Assembly: GCF_014066305.1 (NCBI RefSeq)
Contig: NW_023501071.1
Coordinates: 496,001-560,000 of the forward strand
Length of the DNA stretch: 64,000 bases
Source: Letharia columbiana
Lineage: Eukaryota; Ascomycota; Lecanoromycetes; Lecanorales; Parmeliaceae
Direction of reading: 5' to 3'
The position numbers and the translations under genes are program-made. Shown in pieces: positions 25,250 to 36,727 of the stretch (positions within the stretch are counted from its first letter, which is position 1; every line of letters starts with the position of its first letter). Under the pieces are notes generated by a model that saw nothing but the letters and a program-made list of their open reading frames with translations, did no database searches and was not told the origin of the DNA.

Positions 25250-27135
25250 TCAGTATATATAATAGAATAAGGTAGGGCTGAACTAGAAAACCTTGAATTT
25301 GTATGTGTAGCCAATCATCAATTCGTCAGGTCTACGCTTTTTGGTTAGATACCACGGGTAAATAAATTAGCGTCCGCAACCATCAAAAATCTATGTGCAG
25401 AAGTCTTAACACTCTGAAATAACCAGCTCCCTAAGGATACTATTACTTTATAATTTCGTAAATTATAGAGCTCAGTTTGCGCTTTCTAACGATGTAAAAA
25501 TTTTGAAGTTTGGCCTACTATTGGTGGGTTAAACTGACATTCAAATATTGTAGTCATACCAAACGCGTCCGGGATCGGATAATAATCCTTCCACCTGTTT
25601 GTGTAACCATTATTCTTTCACCACTCTACCAATTCTATCAATTCCATCAATATGAACACAATCGTCCTCGGTACCCCTCGCGGAAACGTTACTAACGCTT
25701 CAGGCATGTACACCCCTTTTGCCCGCCTCTTAGAGCCCCTACTGACGCCCCCAGGCTAGCTACTGCTGGCAATCGAGGCCGCAACCCAACAGCTGCCTAC
25801 TACTACTCATAAACGCGTTGAAAGGCCCTCAAAAAGAGCCCGAACGGATTCACAGCCATCGTCCTCCCCTACATACTCCTCCCAAGCCAGCGATACTCGA
25901 CCAGCCGCTCAGTCAACACTACCTACCCTATCAGCTCAGTAATCTACTTAGTTAGATCGTCAGCCAGTCACTCAGTTATCCACTCAGTCAGCCACTCAGC
26001 TAGCCACTCAGTCTGATACTCTACAAGAGGAGAAGCAAGAGGAGGAACTACAACAGGCAAATGCGGAGAACACTACGGAGAACACTACGGAGAACACTGC
26101 GGAGAAACCAAGCGGCGCAAGGCTACCATCGTCAGGAACACGGCTCAACTCTCCAAGATCCCACGTCATATGCTCTCCACGGTTCCACATCAAATCATCA
26201 CTCAGCAAGCGGAGAACACCACTGCAACTTAGCCTGTCATCCCCACTACATTAAGGAGTAAGAGGAGGAACTACAACAGGCAAATGCGGAGAACACTGCG
26301 GAGAACACTATGGAGAACACTGCGGAGAAACCAAGCGGCAACAAGGCCCCCAGCACCAAGAACACGGCTCAGCTCTCCAAGATCCCACGTCATATGCTCT
26401 CCACGAGAACACTGCGGAGAAACCAAGCGGCAACAAGGCCCCCAGCACCAAGAACACGGCTCAGCTCTCCAAGATCCCACGTCATATGCTCTCCACGAGA
26501 ACACTGCGGAGAAACCAAGCGGCAACAAGGCCCCCAGCACCAAGAACACGGCTCAGCTCTCCAAGATCCCACGTCATATGCTCTCCACGGTTCCACATCA
26601 AATCATCACTCAGCAAGCGGAGAACACCACTGCAACTTAGCCTGTCATCCCCACTACATTGATATGGTATATCACTGCAATAACGTCACAAGAGGAGGAT
26701 CTACTGCGACGATTACAGCCAATTAGGCCTCTATAGGAGGAACATCAAACGATGCATATTTGGACGAATTGAAACCGTCCGATGTCTACAGCTATTTCAT
26801 TATTCGAAAAATTTCACTACGGCAGGAGATATTGCGGGATTCACACCACTAATTGGCACGTTGTCTCCATTTCTTTCCGGTATTTCGATACTTCTTACCA
26901 TAAGGACATGGCCTTTCTCTGTTTTTTGTAGGCAATTATTACGAATCAATACTCGATACACCTTCCTAATTAGGCCTTAGCGCGCCTCTCTCCGCACATA
27001 TATGCCTGTATATCACATAGATTGAATTAATTTTGTAGTGGTGGAAGTAGGTCAAAAACGGACAGCAAGCGATTAGAGTTCGATTTGACTTAGAAAAATT
27101 CAACTCCATGAATTTAATTCATGGGCCTTTACTTG
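25250..27135 (+). mobile_element. Helitron derivative B (1,886 bp), little mutated
   Basis: Same ends as derivative A: TCAGTATATATAATAG at 25,250 and the 17-nt palindrome plus GGCCTTTACTTG ending at 27,135, flanked by A and T. Excision joins cta tat a|tt caa gat atg, reading LYIQDMNKL in frame from protease (PFLLC-like) into the following Copia coding (QDMDKLG-like). This confirms both borders. Inside it has the same leading region, fewer minisatellite units than A, a 92-bp unit repeated three times at 26,311-26,585, and one copy of the 203-bp segment. Confidence 0.93.
26311..26585 (+). repeat. 92-bp unit, three tandem copies, in Helitron B
   Basis: The unit starts gagaacactgcggagaaacc and ends tcatatgctctccac. 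Copies abut with a 92-bp period and are nearly identical. Confidence 0.85.
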
Positions 27136-30126
27136 TTCAAGATATGAATAAATTAGAAATCTATTTAAATAATCTTAAGAACTAAGTTATTTTAAGAAAT
27201 AAATCTATAATCTTAATTATTCGCTTTTATAAATATTTATTCTTAATATAGAATTCTATATTAGTTAACTATCTAATTAATATCGAGTTATATTAACTAT
27301 ATTATTAATTTAATTATCTCTTAATTAATAGACTTATCTAAATCTTAAAGAAAACTAGCTATAATAACTTCGAATATCGTTATATACTTAAACGAATTAT
27401 CGAGTTCTATATACTCTATTAAAAGTACTTTTAATTCTTAAATTATTTTAAATTCTTACTTAAGAATAAGAATAATACTTATTTTAACTATATAATTATT
27501 ATTAATGTTCTCTATATTAATAATAGTCTAATTCTATAAATTATTAATAAGAAAACTTTATTTTAGATCGCTCAATGGCTAATAAATATAAATATCTTTT
27601 ATATATAGAATATACTTAGACTATACTAGATAGATATATATATTAAATCTTTTAATATTATTATTTATAACGCTAAGATTAATTTTAATAGTATTAAATT
27701 TAAATAAAATATTAAAACTTTAAATATTTAAATAAAATACGTATTAATTAAAGTCGCTAATTCTATTAACCTAGTAAAATAATATTATATTTTATTAAAA
27801 TAAGCTTATTTAATAATTATTACGAAATTAGAGAATTAAGATATTAGAAAGAAGATTTACTTATAAATAGCTATTAAGACTATTAACGATATAGTTAGAT
27901 ATAATAATCTTATTTCTATATTACTAGTTTTTAAAATCTTTTCTTATATTATAAATAACGATATATTTACTTTATTTATTATCGAGAGAATAAAAGCTAT
28001 TAATATAGTAATAATTAAAATTATAAAATTCTATATTAAGAGATAGATTAATAACGCTTTATATTAGCGAAACGACTCTTAGATAATAAAAATATATAAT
28101 ATTTTAATTAATTCCTCGATATTAGTTTAAAGAACGTATTAAAAGAAGTAGATCGAATTATATAAATTACTAACTACTTCTCGAGAGATATATATCGTTA
28201 AATTATTAAATAGTTCTATTAATTTTTAAGTTATTATCATTAAGCTATATTTAAAAGAAATAGATATTCTAATTAAGTCTTTTAAGTCTTTCGAATAAGA
28301 ATCTCTATAGTTAGACGATATTTAATATAAAAATAATAATAATAAAGATTATTAAGACTCTTTTTAAAACGCTTTACTACGTTATAATTCTTCTCGATAA
28401 TAATATATTTCTATTTATTTTCGAAATTCTATTAATATTATAGTTTATATATCTAAGTCTATACTACAATTACCTTTATTAAACTTTTAGATATCTTAAT
28501 AAAAAGAACTTAGTAAACTATTTAAAAAGAGTATATTTAAGATTATAAAGATCGAAGATATCTTTATAGAAGTATAAATATTTAATAATCGTTTTATAAA
28601 TTAAGTTAAGAATAAGAATATTAAGAAAGTCTTTAAGAAGTCGCGATTAGTAATATAAGTATTTAATAACTCGAAGAAGTATAGGATTTTAATTTAGGCC
28701 TCTATTATTTAATAGATTAATTAATAATTTATTATCGCTCTAGCGTTAGCTATTCTATAACTATCTCTATATCTACGCGATATTACTTAGATATATATAT
28801 AATCTTAATTTAAGTTAATTAGAGATATCTTTATTTTAGCCTTAGCTAAAATAGAATTATTCTTAAAAATAATATTTTATATTATTCTCTCTCTCTATAA
28901 AATTACTAAGTTCGATATTTATTAATTCTAGATATATTATAAGTATTATATAAAGAAGCTAAAAATAACCTCGTCTATATTCGATATTTATCTATTATTT
29001 AATAATAATATAATAATTATTATTAGCTTATAAATCGATAACTCTCTTATCGCCGATATTATCGAGTTTATAAATATAAAATTATAAGAACTATACGCCG
29101 CTAAATTATTAGCTAAGTTATATAAAAGACTTATTTTAAAATAACCTCTCGAATTTAATAGATTTATTATTATTTTTAAAAATAATATAAGAATTAGCTA
29201 ATTTAGATAAGCGAAGAAGATTTAATTACTTATAAAATCGTTTATAAAAGAATAATATATCGCTTAGTAAATATAAGAAGTATATATCGCTACTATATTA
29301 TAGCTATAAGCGATATTTATTTTATTATATATCGCTTAGATTATAGAGTTTATATATAAGAATATTTAATATCTAAATCGCTATTTTTTATAATAAATAA
29401 AAAAAAGAGATCTTATATTCGTTAAGTTAGATATAATATCTCTAAGAATTATAGCTTTTATAAATTTATTATTTCTTAATAATAAAGACTTTTCTTTTTA
29501 AATCGACTATATAATAGCTCTAGCTAACGCTTAGAATAATATTAATATTATTTATTAATAATCGATTAAATATTATCGAGTTATTAGAAGTATATTAATC
29601 TTCAAATTTTATATAGTATATCTAAGATTCGACATTATAGCTAATATAAAGTCTATTTTAAATTAAATCTTTTCTAATATTTCTTAAAAGAAGATATCTC
29701 TCTCTATATATATAGACTCGAAATCTTTATATAAATATCTTATTAAATTAGAAATAATTTAGAAAAAGAGATTAATAATAGATATCTTATATCTAAAATA
29801 GTTATATAAATAATAAGAGATTACTAAGATTCTATAAATTAGAGGAGATAAGAATTTAGCTAATTTAATAATAAAGGATAAGGAATATAACGTATTATAA
29901 CGTCTAGTAAATATAAATTATTTAAAACTAGATCTAGAAGGCTAAGTAGAAAAATAAGATACTAATACTAATTAATAGAAAGTCGTTTTAGTATAGTATT
30001 ATTAGAAGTATATCTAGTATAATCGAATCTACGCTTACTATAGTAGAGAGAGTAATTACGATTATAGAAATTACGGAGAAGGAATATAATATATAAATAA
30101 TCTTATTTTCTATTTTTTGCTAGTAT
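27136..30126 (+). pseudogene. Copia-1 integrase, reverse transcriptase and RNase H relic
   Basis: It resumes with QDMNKLEIYLNNLKN (family QDMDxLGVYxNNLxN). About 28,720-28,860 reads LFYNYLYLRDIT.IYI.S.FKLIRDIFI, matching the Copia reverse transcriptase stretch FxRDVTQAYxQSxxxLxRDIFI. RNase H should follow, near 29.5-30.0 kb. Many stops are present. Order (integrase before reverse transcriptase) fits Copia. It would encode the copying and insertion enzymes, but it is inactive. Confidence 0.75.
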
Positions 30127-30295
30127 TAGAATAACTTAACACTCGCTATTACTAGTACTTATTCGATCTAATTATAGGTATATAAAGGCATTCTCTATAT
30201 ATAGATATCCTTCTTCCTTAGATATCATTAAGACTATTATATTTAATAATAGATCTTATTATAGTAGTAACTATATATCTAGATATTTATTGATA
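30127..30295 (+). repeat. 3' LTR of Copia-1
   Basis: 169 bp, equal in length to the 5' LTR and aligned to it throughout without gaps. Confidence 0.85.
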
Positions 30296-30379
30296 TAGAT
30301 TAAGTTATCTTCTACGTAGATATGGAGTATAATAGGTAGATAGTTGGCTAGCTAGATACAAAGTAAGATAAATATAAAG

Positions 30380-30630
30380 TAATATAAATAGATAGTTAAT
30401 AACGTAATATAGATAGATAGCTAATTAGATAGTAATATAGCTACGTAGTAAGATAGCTACGTAGTAATATAGATAGATAGATAAATAGATAGATAGATAA
30501 GTACGTTATAATATAAGTAGATAGATAAATAGATAGATAAATACGTAGTAGTATAAGTAAGTAGATAGATAAATAAGTAGATAAATAGATAAGTAGATAG
30601 ATAGATAGATAGATAGATGATGATGGTTTG

Positions 30631-30693
<63 letters not shown>

Positions 30694-30705
30694 CGCGTAG
30701 TAGTA
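30380..30705. repeat. GATA-type microsatellite
   Basis: (TAGA)n with interspersed taaa and tagt(a) units. The purest run is at 30,595-30,690. Antisense frames read as Tyr-Leu-Ser-Ile runs and are not genes. Confidence 0.95.
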
Positions 30706-31079
30706 GACAGGTTTAGCAACGAATTTCAAAAGAATAATTTAAAGCGAGAACAGCTCTACTCTTCTACCGCTAATCCGATTAAGCAATATCACGAATCTCG
30801 ACGAAACCTTTATCGAAGAGTTATAAATCTCTTTAAATTTTACTTATTCTTCTTCTTTTATTACATATATATCTCATAAACTCCTTTAATAATAAGGCTC
30901 TTATTACGACGATCTTTATAGTTATATTACTAGACTATTAAACTATAATCGTTACTATATTATATTATAGATATATTCTTCTAGTAAAGTACGAGTAAAT
31001 CGATATTAAGAAGTTATTATAATTTAACTTATATATACGTATAGTATAAAAGATATTAATTAATCTATATACCCGTAGA

Positions 31080-31340
31080 TATCTTATAATAATTATCTAT
31101 AAAAAATAGAGAAATGCTATATCCTTATAATAAGAAGTATATATATATGATTTTTCGAATATCGAAAAGAAATAAAGATATCGAGCTAATTAGTAGTATA
31201 TATTCTACGAAATCTTCTACTAGAATAAAAACTTTCGAATAATAAAATAACTATCGAAATAAGATATCGAACGATTTTAATTCGTTTAAATATATATCGT
31301 TCGATAGATAACCTCTATCTATAGAGATTTAATTAACTAT
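31080..31340 (-). mobile_element. Helitron-derived fragment, strongly mutated
   Basis: The minus strand matches the 3' third of derivatives A and B (the region around 26,740-26,940: the ttcgaaagatttcactgcgg area and the ggcaattatt area), with C/T and G/A changes throughout. No element end is present. Confidence 0.6.
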
Positions 31341-31431
31341 AATTAATATAGTAGACTCTTCTCTTATATACTTATTATATTAATATACTATAATATAATA
31401 TTATCTAGATTAATAGTAGTAATAATATAAT

Positions 31432-32050
31432 AAATCTACTCTTTATAGTCTCATATTAATTTACTTAGTTATTTACTTATTTAGTTACTTAGCTAAAGTA
31501 CTTATTTAAATAAGAGAAGAGACTATCGTAATAGATAAATACGAAGAATATTACGAAGAGATTAAGCGATAATAAGACTATTATTATTAAGAATATAGCT
31601 TAGCTCTTTAAAATTCCACGATATATACTCTTTACGATCTTATATTAAATTATTACTTAGTAGACGAAGAATAATACTATAATTTAATCTACTAATTATA
31701 TAAAAATACGCTATACTTACGCGTTAAGATAGTCTTCGCGTTAAAGTAGCTTATATTAAATATAGCGTATTTCTATATAATTAATAGATTAAATTATAAT
31801 ATCGTTCTTCGTTTACTAAGTAGTAATTTAACGTAAAATCGTAAAGAGTATATAACGTAGGATTTTAGAGAGCTAAGTCGTATTCTTAATAATAATAATC
31901 TTATTATTACTTAGTCTCTTCGTAATATTCTTTATATTTATCTATTATAATAATCTCTTTTCTTATTTAATTAAGTACTTTAATTAAATAGCTAACTAAG
32001 TAGATAACTAAGTAAATTAATATAAGACTATAAAGAGTAAATCTATTATT
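31432..32050. repeat. Long inverted repeat with about 290-bp arms
   Basis: The left arm (31,432-31,722) and right arm (31,753-32,050) are reverse complements apart from scattered point changes. For example, left tctactctttatagtctcat answers right taagactataaagagtaaat. The arms are made of decayed Helitron minisatellite units. The loop is about 30 bases. Confidence 0.78.
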
Positions 32051-32605
32051 AAAAAGCTTGCTTTCTCAATACTCGAGACTTGAAAATAAGAATGGGTGCT
32101 ACGCTAAGAGGCTAGTGACTAATTAAATTATCGAATTTTATTATTTCTAGTCTAAAATATATCTTATTTCTTATTTTCGATCTAAATACGAGTACGTTTA
32201 AAAGAGAAAGTATTATAAGACTGAATCTCGAATATTAACTTTGTTAATTTATTCTATTTAATTCCTTTTATATTACGTAATAAATAATAATAAAGTAAAT
32301 TTATAGAGTTATAGAGTTAACTATACGCTTTTAAATAGTATAGAGAAGACGAAATTCGATAAAGTATTCGTAAAGATATACTAAAAACTAAGATTTATCG
32401 AGCTCGCGAGAAGAGCCTCTTCGGTAAAAGCCCTCGGAGAGCCCTCGGAGAGCCCCCGGAGGGTTAGGGGGTTTCGGGGTCTCCCCGAGTATGTCAAATA
32501 AATTACAACGTCTCTCTCGATTCTTAGTGAACTTAACGTCTCTCTCTAACGTCTCTCTCTAACGTTCTCTCGATTCTCGGATTAGATCCCTTAAATTCCT
32601 TAAAC

Positions 32606-32754
32606 CCTTCGGGCTCTTTAAGGGCTCTCCGGGCTTCTGTCGAGGGGCTGTTAAAGCAAGCTTGAAATCAATTAAATATCACTAAAATAATCAAATTTCG
32701 AGCTTGCTTTAACGCCCTCGATAGTCTCGGAGAGCCCTTAAAGAGCCCCGAAGG
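32606..32754. repeat. GC-richer hairpin with about 60-bp arms
   Basis: Arms 32,606-32,668 and 32,695-32,754 pair at roughly nine in ten positions around a 26-base AT-rich loop. Arm core: TTAAAGCAAGCT / AGCTTGCTTTAA and GGGCTCTTTAAGGGCTCTCC / GGAGAGCCCTTAAAGAGCCC. It lies in an island of higher GC (32,400-32,800) that also holds repeats of agccctcggag and aacgtctctctct. Confidence 0.8.
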
Positions 32755-32867
32755 TCCAGGGTTTTAGAGAATCTCTCTGAGAATTAAAAATAGTTAAAAA
32801 CCAGTACTTGGCAAGCTTTTCACTACTGGAAAGGCCCCCCAGCCATATTATTACTACTACTACGAGC

Positions 32868-33405
32868 AAATTATAAATTTATACTTTAAAATCTTAAATC
32901 CTTATAAATTTATATCTCTAATTATATTTTTATATTTTAATAAAGTATGAATCGATAATTCGTTATTTCTTAGGGTATGAAAATGTAATTTACTATAGTG
33001 CGCTGAGGTTAGATCTTCGGAGGCTGCGGAATTAGCTCGGACCGACCTCGGAAGCCCCGAACTGAAGACCTCTAGGGTTCGCCGTCTAACTTATCGAAAC
33101 CTCGCTTCGAGGCTAAGGCGAGCTCTTACTATTATAAATCTCTAACTTATCTTAATCCGCGATAAATTTAGAATTTAATTTTCTAGAGGCTTTTTAAGAC
33201 TTTTATAACTTCTTTAAAAGCGTTAAACGTCGAGCGCTTAAAGACGTAATTTAATAAATTATAAATTCATATCTTAAAGAATAGTAAATTATATTTTTAT
33301 ACTCTAAGATTTAATAAAGAGATATAAAAATATAATTAGAGATATGAAATTATAAGAATTTAAGCTTTTAGAGTATAAATTTATAATTTATCTCTATTAC
33401 TACTA
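32868..33405. mobile_element. MITE-like element with about 135-bp inverted ends
   Basis: 32,868-33,003 is the imperfect reverse complement of 33,262-33,405 (shared words aaattataaatttatact and tatctctaattatattttta). The 260-bp centre is GC-richer (33,000-33,190). No coding. The target duplication is not clear. It is named MITE-like only for its structure. Confidence 0.6.
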
Positions 33406-33409
33406 ACTA

Positions 33410-33950
33410 TCTTCGTAAAATTCTTTATATTATATTACTTCTTCTCTTATAAAATATCTAATTAAGTAACTAACTAAGTAGCTAACTAAATGAATTATTA
33501 TAAGATTATAGAGAGTAGGTCTATTATATTATTACTACTACTAACTATCTTCGTAATTCTCTTCGTAATATATTATTTCTTCTCTTATAGAATATTAAAT
33601 TAAGTAACTAGCTAAGTAGCTAACTAAATAGACTAATATAAAATCGTAGAGAGTAGATTTATTATATTACTACTACTATTAACTATCTTTATAATATTCT
33701 TTATATTTATCTACTATAATAATTTCTTCTCTTATTAAGTATCGAGCTAGTATAAGATCGTAGAGAGTAGATCTATTATATTACTACTACTACTAATATC
33801 TTTATAATTCTCTCTATAATATATTATTTCTTCTCTTATAGAATATTAGATTAAGTAATTAACTAAGTAGCTAACTAAGTAAATTAATATAAGATTATAA
33901 AGAGTAAAGCTATTATATTATTACTATTACTAACTATCTTCGTAATTTCA
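33410..33950 (-). repeat. Minisatellite of about 125-bp units, mutated
   Basis: About four and a half units open with ttactactactaactatctt. On the minus strand they resemble the cactcag-type minisatellite of the Helitron derivatives after C-to-T decay. Confidence 0.7.
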
Positions 33951-34149
33951 ATTTTATATATCTAAATAAGTAGTTACGTTAACGTCGTATAGAGTAACTT
34001 TATAATTAAATTACTATTTTATAATATAAAATAGTAATTTAATTTATAGGTAATTGACGAGGTTAATAACTACTCTATATGATTAGCCTATTAGATTATT
34101 ACCCTTTTCGTTTTGAATTATTATTTTGAATTATATTGCTAAACCTGTC

Positions 34150-34445
34150 TAGTGTGGGTAAGTAGGTAGATAGGTAGCTACGCAGCTACCTACCTACCTA
34201 CCTACCTATATTACGGCGTACCTACCTATATTACGGCGTACCTACCTACATTACGGCGTACCTATCTACATTGCTCCGTACCTATCTACCTATATTGCTC
34301 CGTACCTATCTACCTACATTGCTGCGCGCGTACCTACCTACCTACCTACACTGCTACACGCCTACCTACCTATCTACCTACACTACTACGCATTTATCTA
34401 TATTGCTGCGAGCTTACCGCATCTACCTATCTATCTATCTACATT
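34150..34445. repeat. TACC/CTAT microsatellite
   Basis: Runs of ctac and ctat with interspersed ttacggcgt and ttgctccgt units (34,206-34,330). The frame over it is repeat translation, not a gene. Confidence 0.9.
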
Positions 34446-34469
34446 GTCTATTCAATAGTCTTAGTAGTA

Positions 34470-36300
34470 GTGCTCTATCCAGTGGTTCCAGTAGTAATAC
34501 TCTATCTAGTGGTCCCAGTAGTGCTCCCCGTAGTGCTCCCAGCAGTGCTCTGTCCAGTGGTCCCAGTAGTGCTCCCAGCAGTAATCTTAGTAGTGCTCTA
34601 TCCAGTGCTTCCAGTAGTAGTGCTCTATTTAGTACTCCCAGCAGTGCTCTGTCCAGTGGTCCCAGTAGTAGTGCTCTGTCCAGTGGTCTTAGTAGTACTC
34701 CCCGTAGTGCTCCCAGTAGTGCGCTATCTAGTACTTCCAGTACTACTCTTTATAGTGCTCTATTAATTGCTCTTAGTACTGGAAGTAGTACTAAGAGCAC
34801 TGGATAGCGCACTGCACTACTGGGACCACTGGACAGAGCACTACTGGGAGCACTGGATAGAGCACTACTACTGAAAGCACTGGACAGCGCACTACTACTA
34901 GGACCACTGGACAGAGTACTACTATTGGGACCACTGGACAGAGCACTACTGGGAGCACTACTGGAACCACTGGATAGAGCACTACTGGGACCACTGCTGG
35001 GAGCACTACTACTAAAGCATGGAAGCACTTGGACAGCGCACTACTACTGGGACCACTGGACAGAGCACTGCTGGGAGCACTACTGGGACCACTGCTGAGA
35101 CCACTAGATAGAGCACTACTGGGACCACTGCTGAGAGCACTACTACTGAAAGCACTGGACAGCGCACTACTACTGGGACCACTGGACAGAGCACTACTGG
35201 GAGCACTGGACAGAGTACTACTGGGACCACTGGACAGAGCACTACTACTGGGACCACTGGATAGAGCACTACTACTGGGACCACTGGATAGAGCACTCTA
35301 CTGGGCTGAGAGCACTACTGAGAGCACTGCTGGGACCACTGGACAGAGCACTACTGAGATCACTACTGGGACCACTGGACCTGAGACCACTGGACAGAGC
35401 ACTACTGGGACCACTGCTGGGACTACTACGGGGAGCACTACTGGGACCACTGGACAGAGCACTACTGAGAGCACTACTGGGACCACTGCTGAGACCACTG
35501 GATAGAGCACTACTGGGACCACTGCTGGGAGCACTACTGGGAACTGGACAGAGCACTGGACAGCACTTGACACTACTGGGACCACTGGACAGAGCACTAC
35601 TACTGGGACCACTTGGACTAGAGCAAGCACTACTGGGACCACTGGATAGAGCACTGCTGAGAGCACTACTGGGAGCACTGCTGGGACCACTGGACAGAGC
35701 ACTACTGGGACCACTGGAGTACTGACTGGGACACTACTGGGACCACTGACTGGAGCACTACTGGGACTGCTGGTAGAGCACTACTGGGACCACTGGACAG
35801 AGCACTACTACTGGGACCACTGGACAGAACTCTGAGAGCACTGGGCACCACTACTAAGACCACTGGACAGAGCACTACTGGGACCACTACTGGGACCACT
35901 GCTGAGACCACTGGATAGAGCACTGCTGGGACCACTGGGACCACTACTGGGACCACTGGACAGAGCACTACTGAAAGCACTGGACAGCGCACCACTGCTG
36001 GGACCACTGGACAGAGCACTACTGGGATCATTGGACAGAGCACTACTGAGACCACTAAATAGAGTACTACTACTGAGATCACTGAACAGAGTATTACTAC
36101 TGAGACCATTGGACAGAGCACTACTGCACTGTCTACTGGGACCACTGGATAGAGCACTGCTGAGAGCACTACTGAGAGCACTGCTGGGACCACTGGACAG
36201 AGCACTACTGGGATCACTGCTGAGACCACTGGATAGAGCACTACTGGGACCACTGCTGGGAGCACTACGGGGAGCACTACTGGAAGCACTGCAGACAGCA
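34470..36300. repeat. 1.8-kb degenerate minisatellite that switches orientation
   Basis: From 34,470 to about 34,780 the units read as combinations of gtagtgctc, ccagtggtc and ccagcag. From about 34,790 to 36,300 the complementary units follow (gagcactac, tgggaccac, tggacag). The switch is marked by the exact inverted repeat GCTCTTAGTACT - 6 bases - AGTACTAAGAGC at 34,769-34,798. Unit length varies in steps of 3 nt (mostly 12, 15, 24). Several long Ser/Ala/Pro/Val frames on both strands arise from this and are not treated as genes. Confidence 0.92.
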
Positions 36301-36319
36301 TGGGCTGGCAAGAGGTGGT

Positions 36320-36652
36320 TCGGTGAAGCTACATTATAGGGCATACCTTACTACTACACCACATTCTTATGGATTAATCTCGCACACAAAGATCTGTCAA
36401 TAAGTCGTTTAACGACGTGTTTCTGGCACAGTCCAGCCGTCTGATACGCCATATATAGGGAGTGCAGTCATAGAGCTCCATTTTGGTGTGCCCCAGCCCA
36501 TTTTTTTTCTTCACCACTCTATATAGAGGTTCTGCCCGATTTTTAGATAGTAACTACTTATAATCTACTTAAATAGCTACAGTGACTACTGTAACGACTA
36601 CTTAAATGTGGTTCTATATCTATGTAATGCGAAATACCTCTTACGCACATTT
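36320..36652 (-). mobile_element. Subterminal region of pogo-type element, unmutated copy
   Basis: Colinear (reverse complement) with mutated DNA at 57,946-58,290, including the words for acgacgtgtttctggcacag and ccactctatatagaggttct. It shows what the 57.9-kb copy looked like before decay. Confidence 0.75.
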
Positions 36653-36727
36653 GGCGGTGGTTACGGCAAAATTTTGATAGGGCGGCTGCTAAGCTTGAGC
36701 TCCCGCAAACGGTTTTGCAAAGAGGAG
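36653..36727 (-). repeat. Right 75-bp terminal inverted repeat
   Basis: Exact reverse complement of 20,223-20,297, followed by TA. Inside it, 36,320-36,652 also matches (mutated) 57,946-58,290, so this is the transposon end and its subterminal region. Confidence 0.9.

Larger units (their letters stand above)
20507..30295 (+). mobile_element. Copia (Ty1-type) LTR retrotransposon carrying two Helitron insertions
   Basis: Two 169-bp direct repeats (20,507-20,675 and 30,127-30,295) bound it, sharing for example aacactcgct and ctagtactta and differing mainly by C/T and G/A. The span is 9,789 bp. Removing the Helitrons at 20,686-23,061 and 25,250-27,135 leaves about 5.5 kb, the usual size for Copia. 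Coding order is gag knuckle, protease, (Helitron), pre-integrase region, reverse transcriptase, RNase H. I see no clean target duplication. The internal region is strongly mutated while the two insertions are not. Confidence 0.88.
30706..34149. mobile_element. 3.4-kb inverted-repeat element flanked by TA
   Basis: The left end GACAGGTTTAGCAA (30,706) and right end TTGCTAAACCTGTC (to 34,149) are inverted. Similarity extends about 45 bp inwards. TA flanks both sides (30,704-30,705 and 34,150-34,151). A further copy starts at 53,984, again after TA. TA duplication suggests the Tc1/mariner superfamily. No transposase is readable inside. The content is Helitron-derived repeats, a long palindrome, a GC-richer hairpin and a small inverted-repeat element. 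It sits between two microsatellites, so it probably inserted into one. Confidence 0.72.
20223..36727. mobile_element. 16.5-kb composite bounded by perfect 75-bp inverted repeats
   Basis: 20,223-20,297 and 36,653-36,727 are exact reverse complements, opening CTCCTCTTTGCAAAACCG and each flanked outside by TA (20,221-20,222; 36,728-36,729). TA duplication is the rule for Tc1/mariner-pogo elements. A mutated relative at 57,871 begins at the same terminal bases after TA, matches the right-hand 400 bp, and then encodes a pogo-like DDE transposase. Subtracting the Copia complex (9.8 kb) and the element at 30,706-34,149 leaves about 3.3 kb, largely micro- and minisatellite, with no transposase. I infer a non-autonomous pogo-type element that became a nest for later insertions. 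Two separate elements with facing ends are possible. Confidence 0.65.

Noticed and set aside
30441..30729. Tyr-Leu-Ser-Ile repeat frames on the minus strand
   Set aside because: Pure translation of the TAGA microsatellite.
34271..36344. Long Ser/Ala/Pro- and Leu/Val-rich open frames on both strands
   Set aside because: They are translations of a degenerate minisatellite whose units change by multiples of three; no non-repeat domain is attached.
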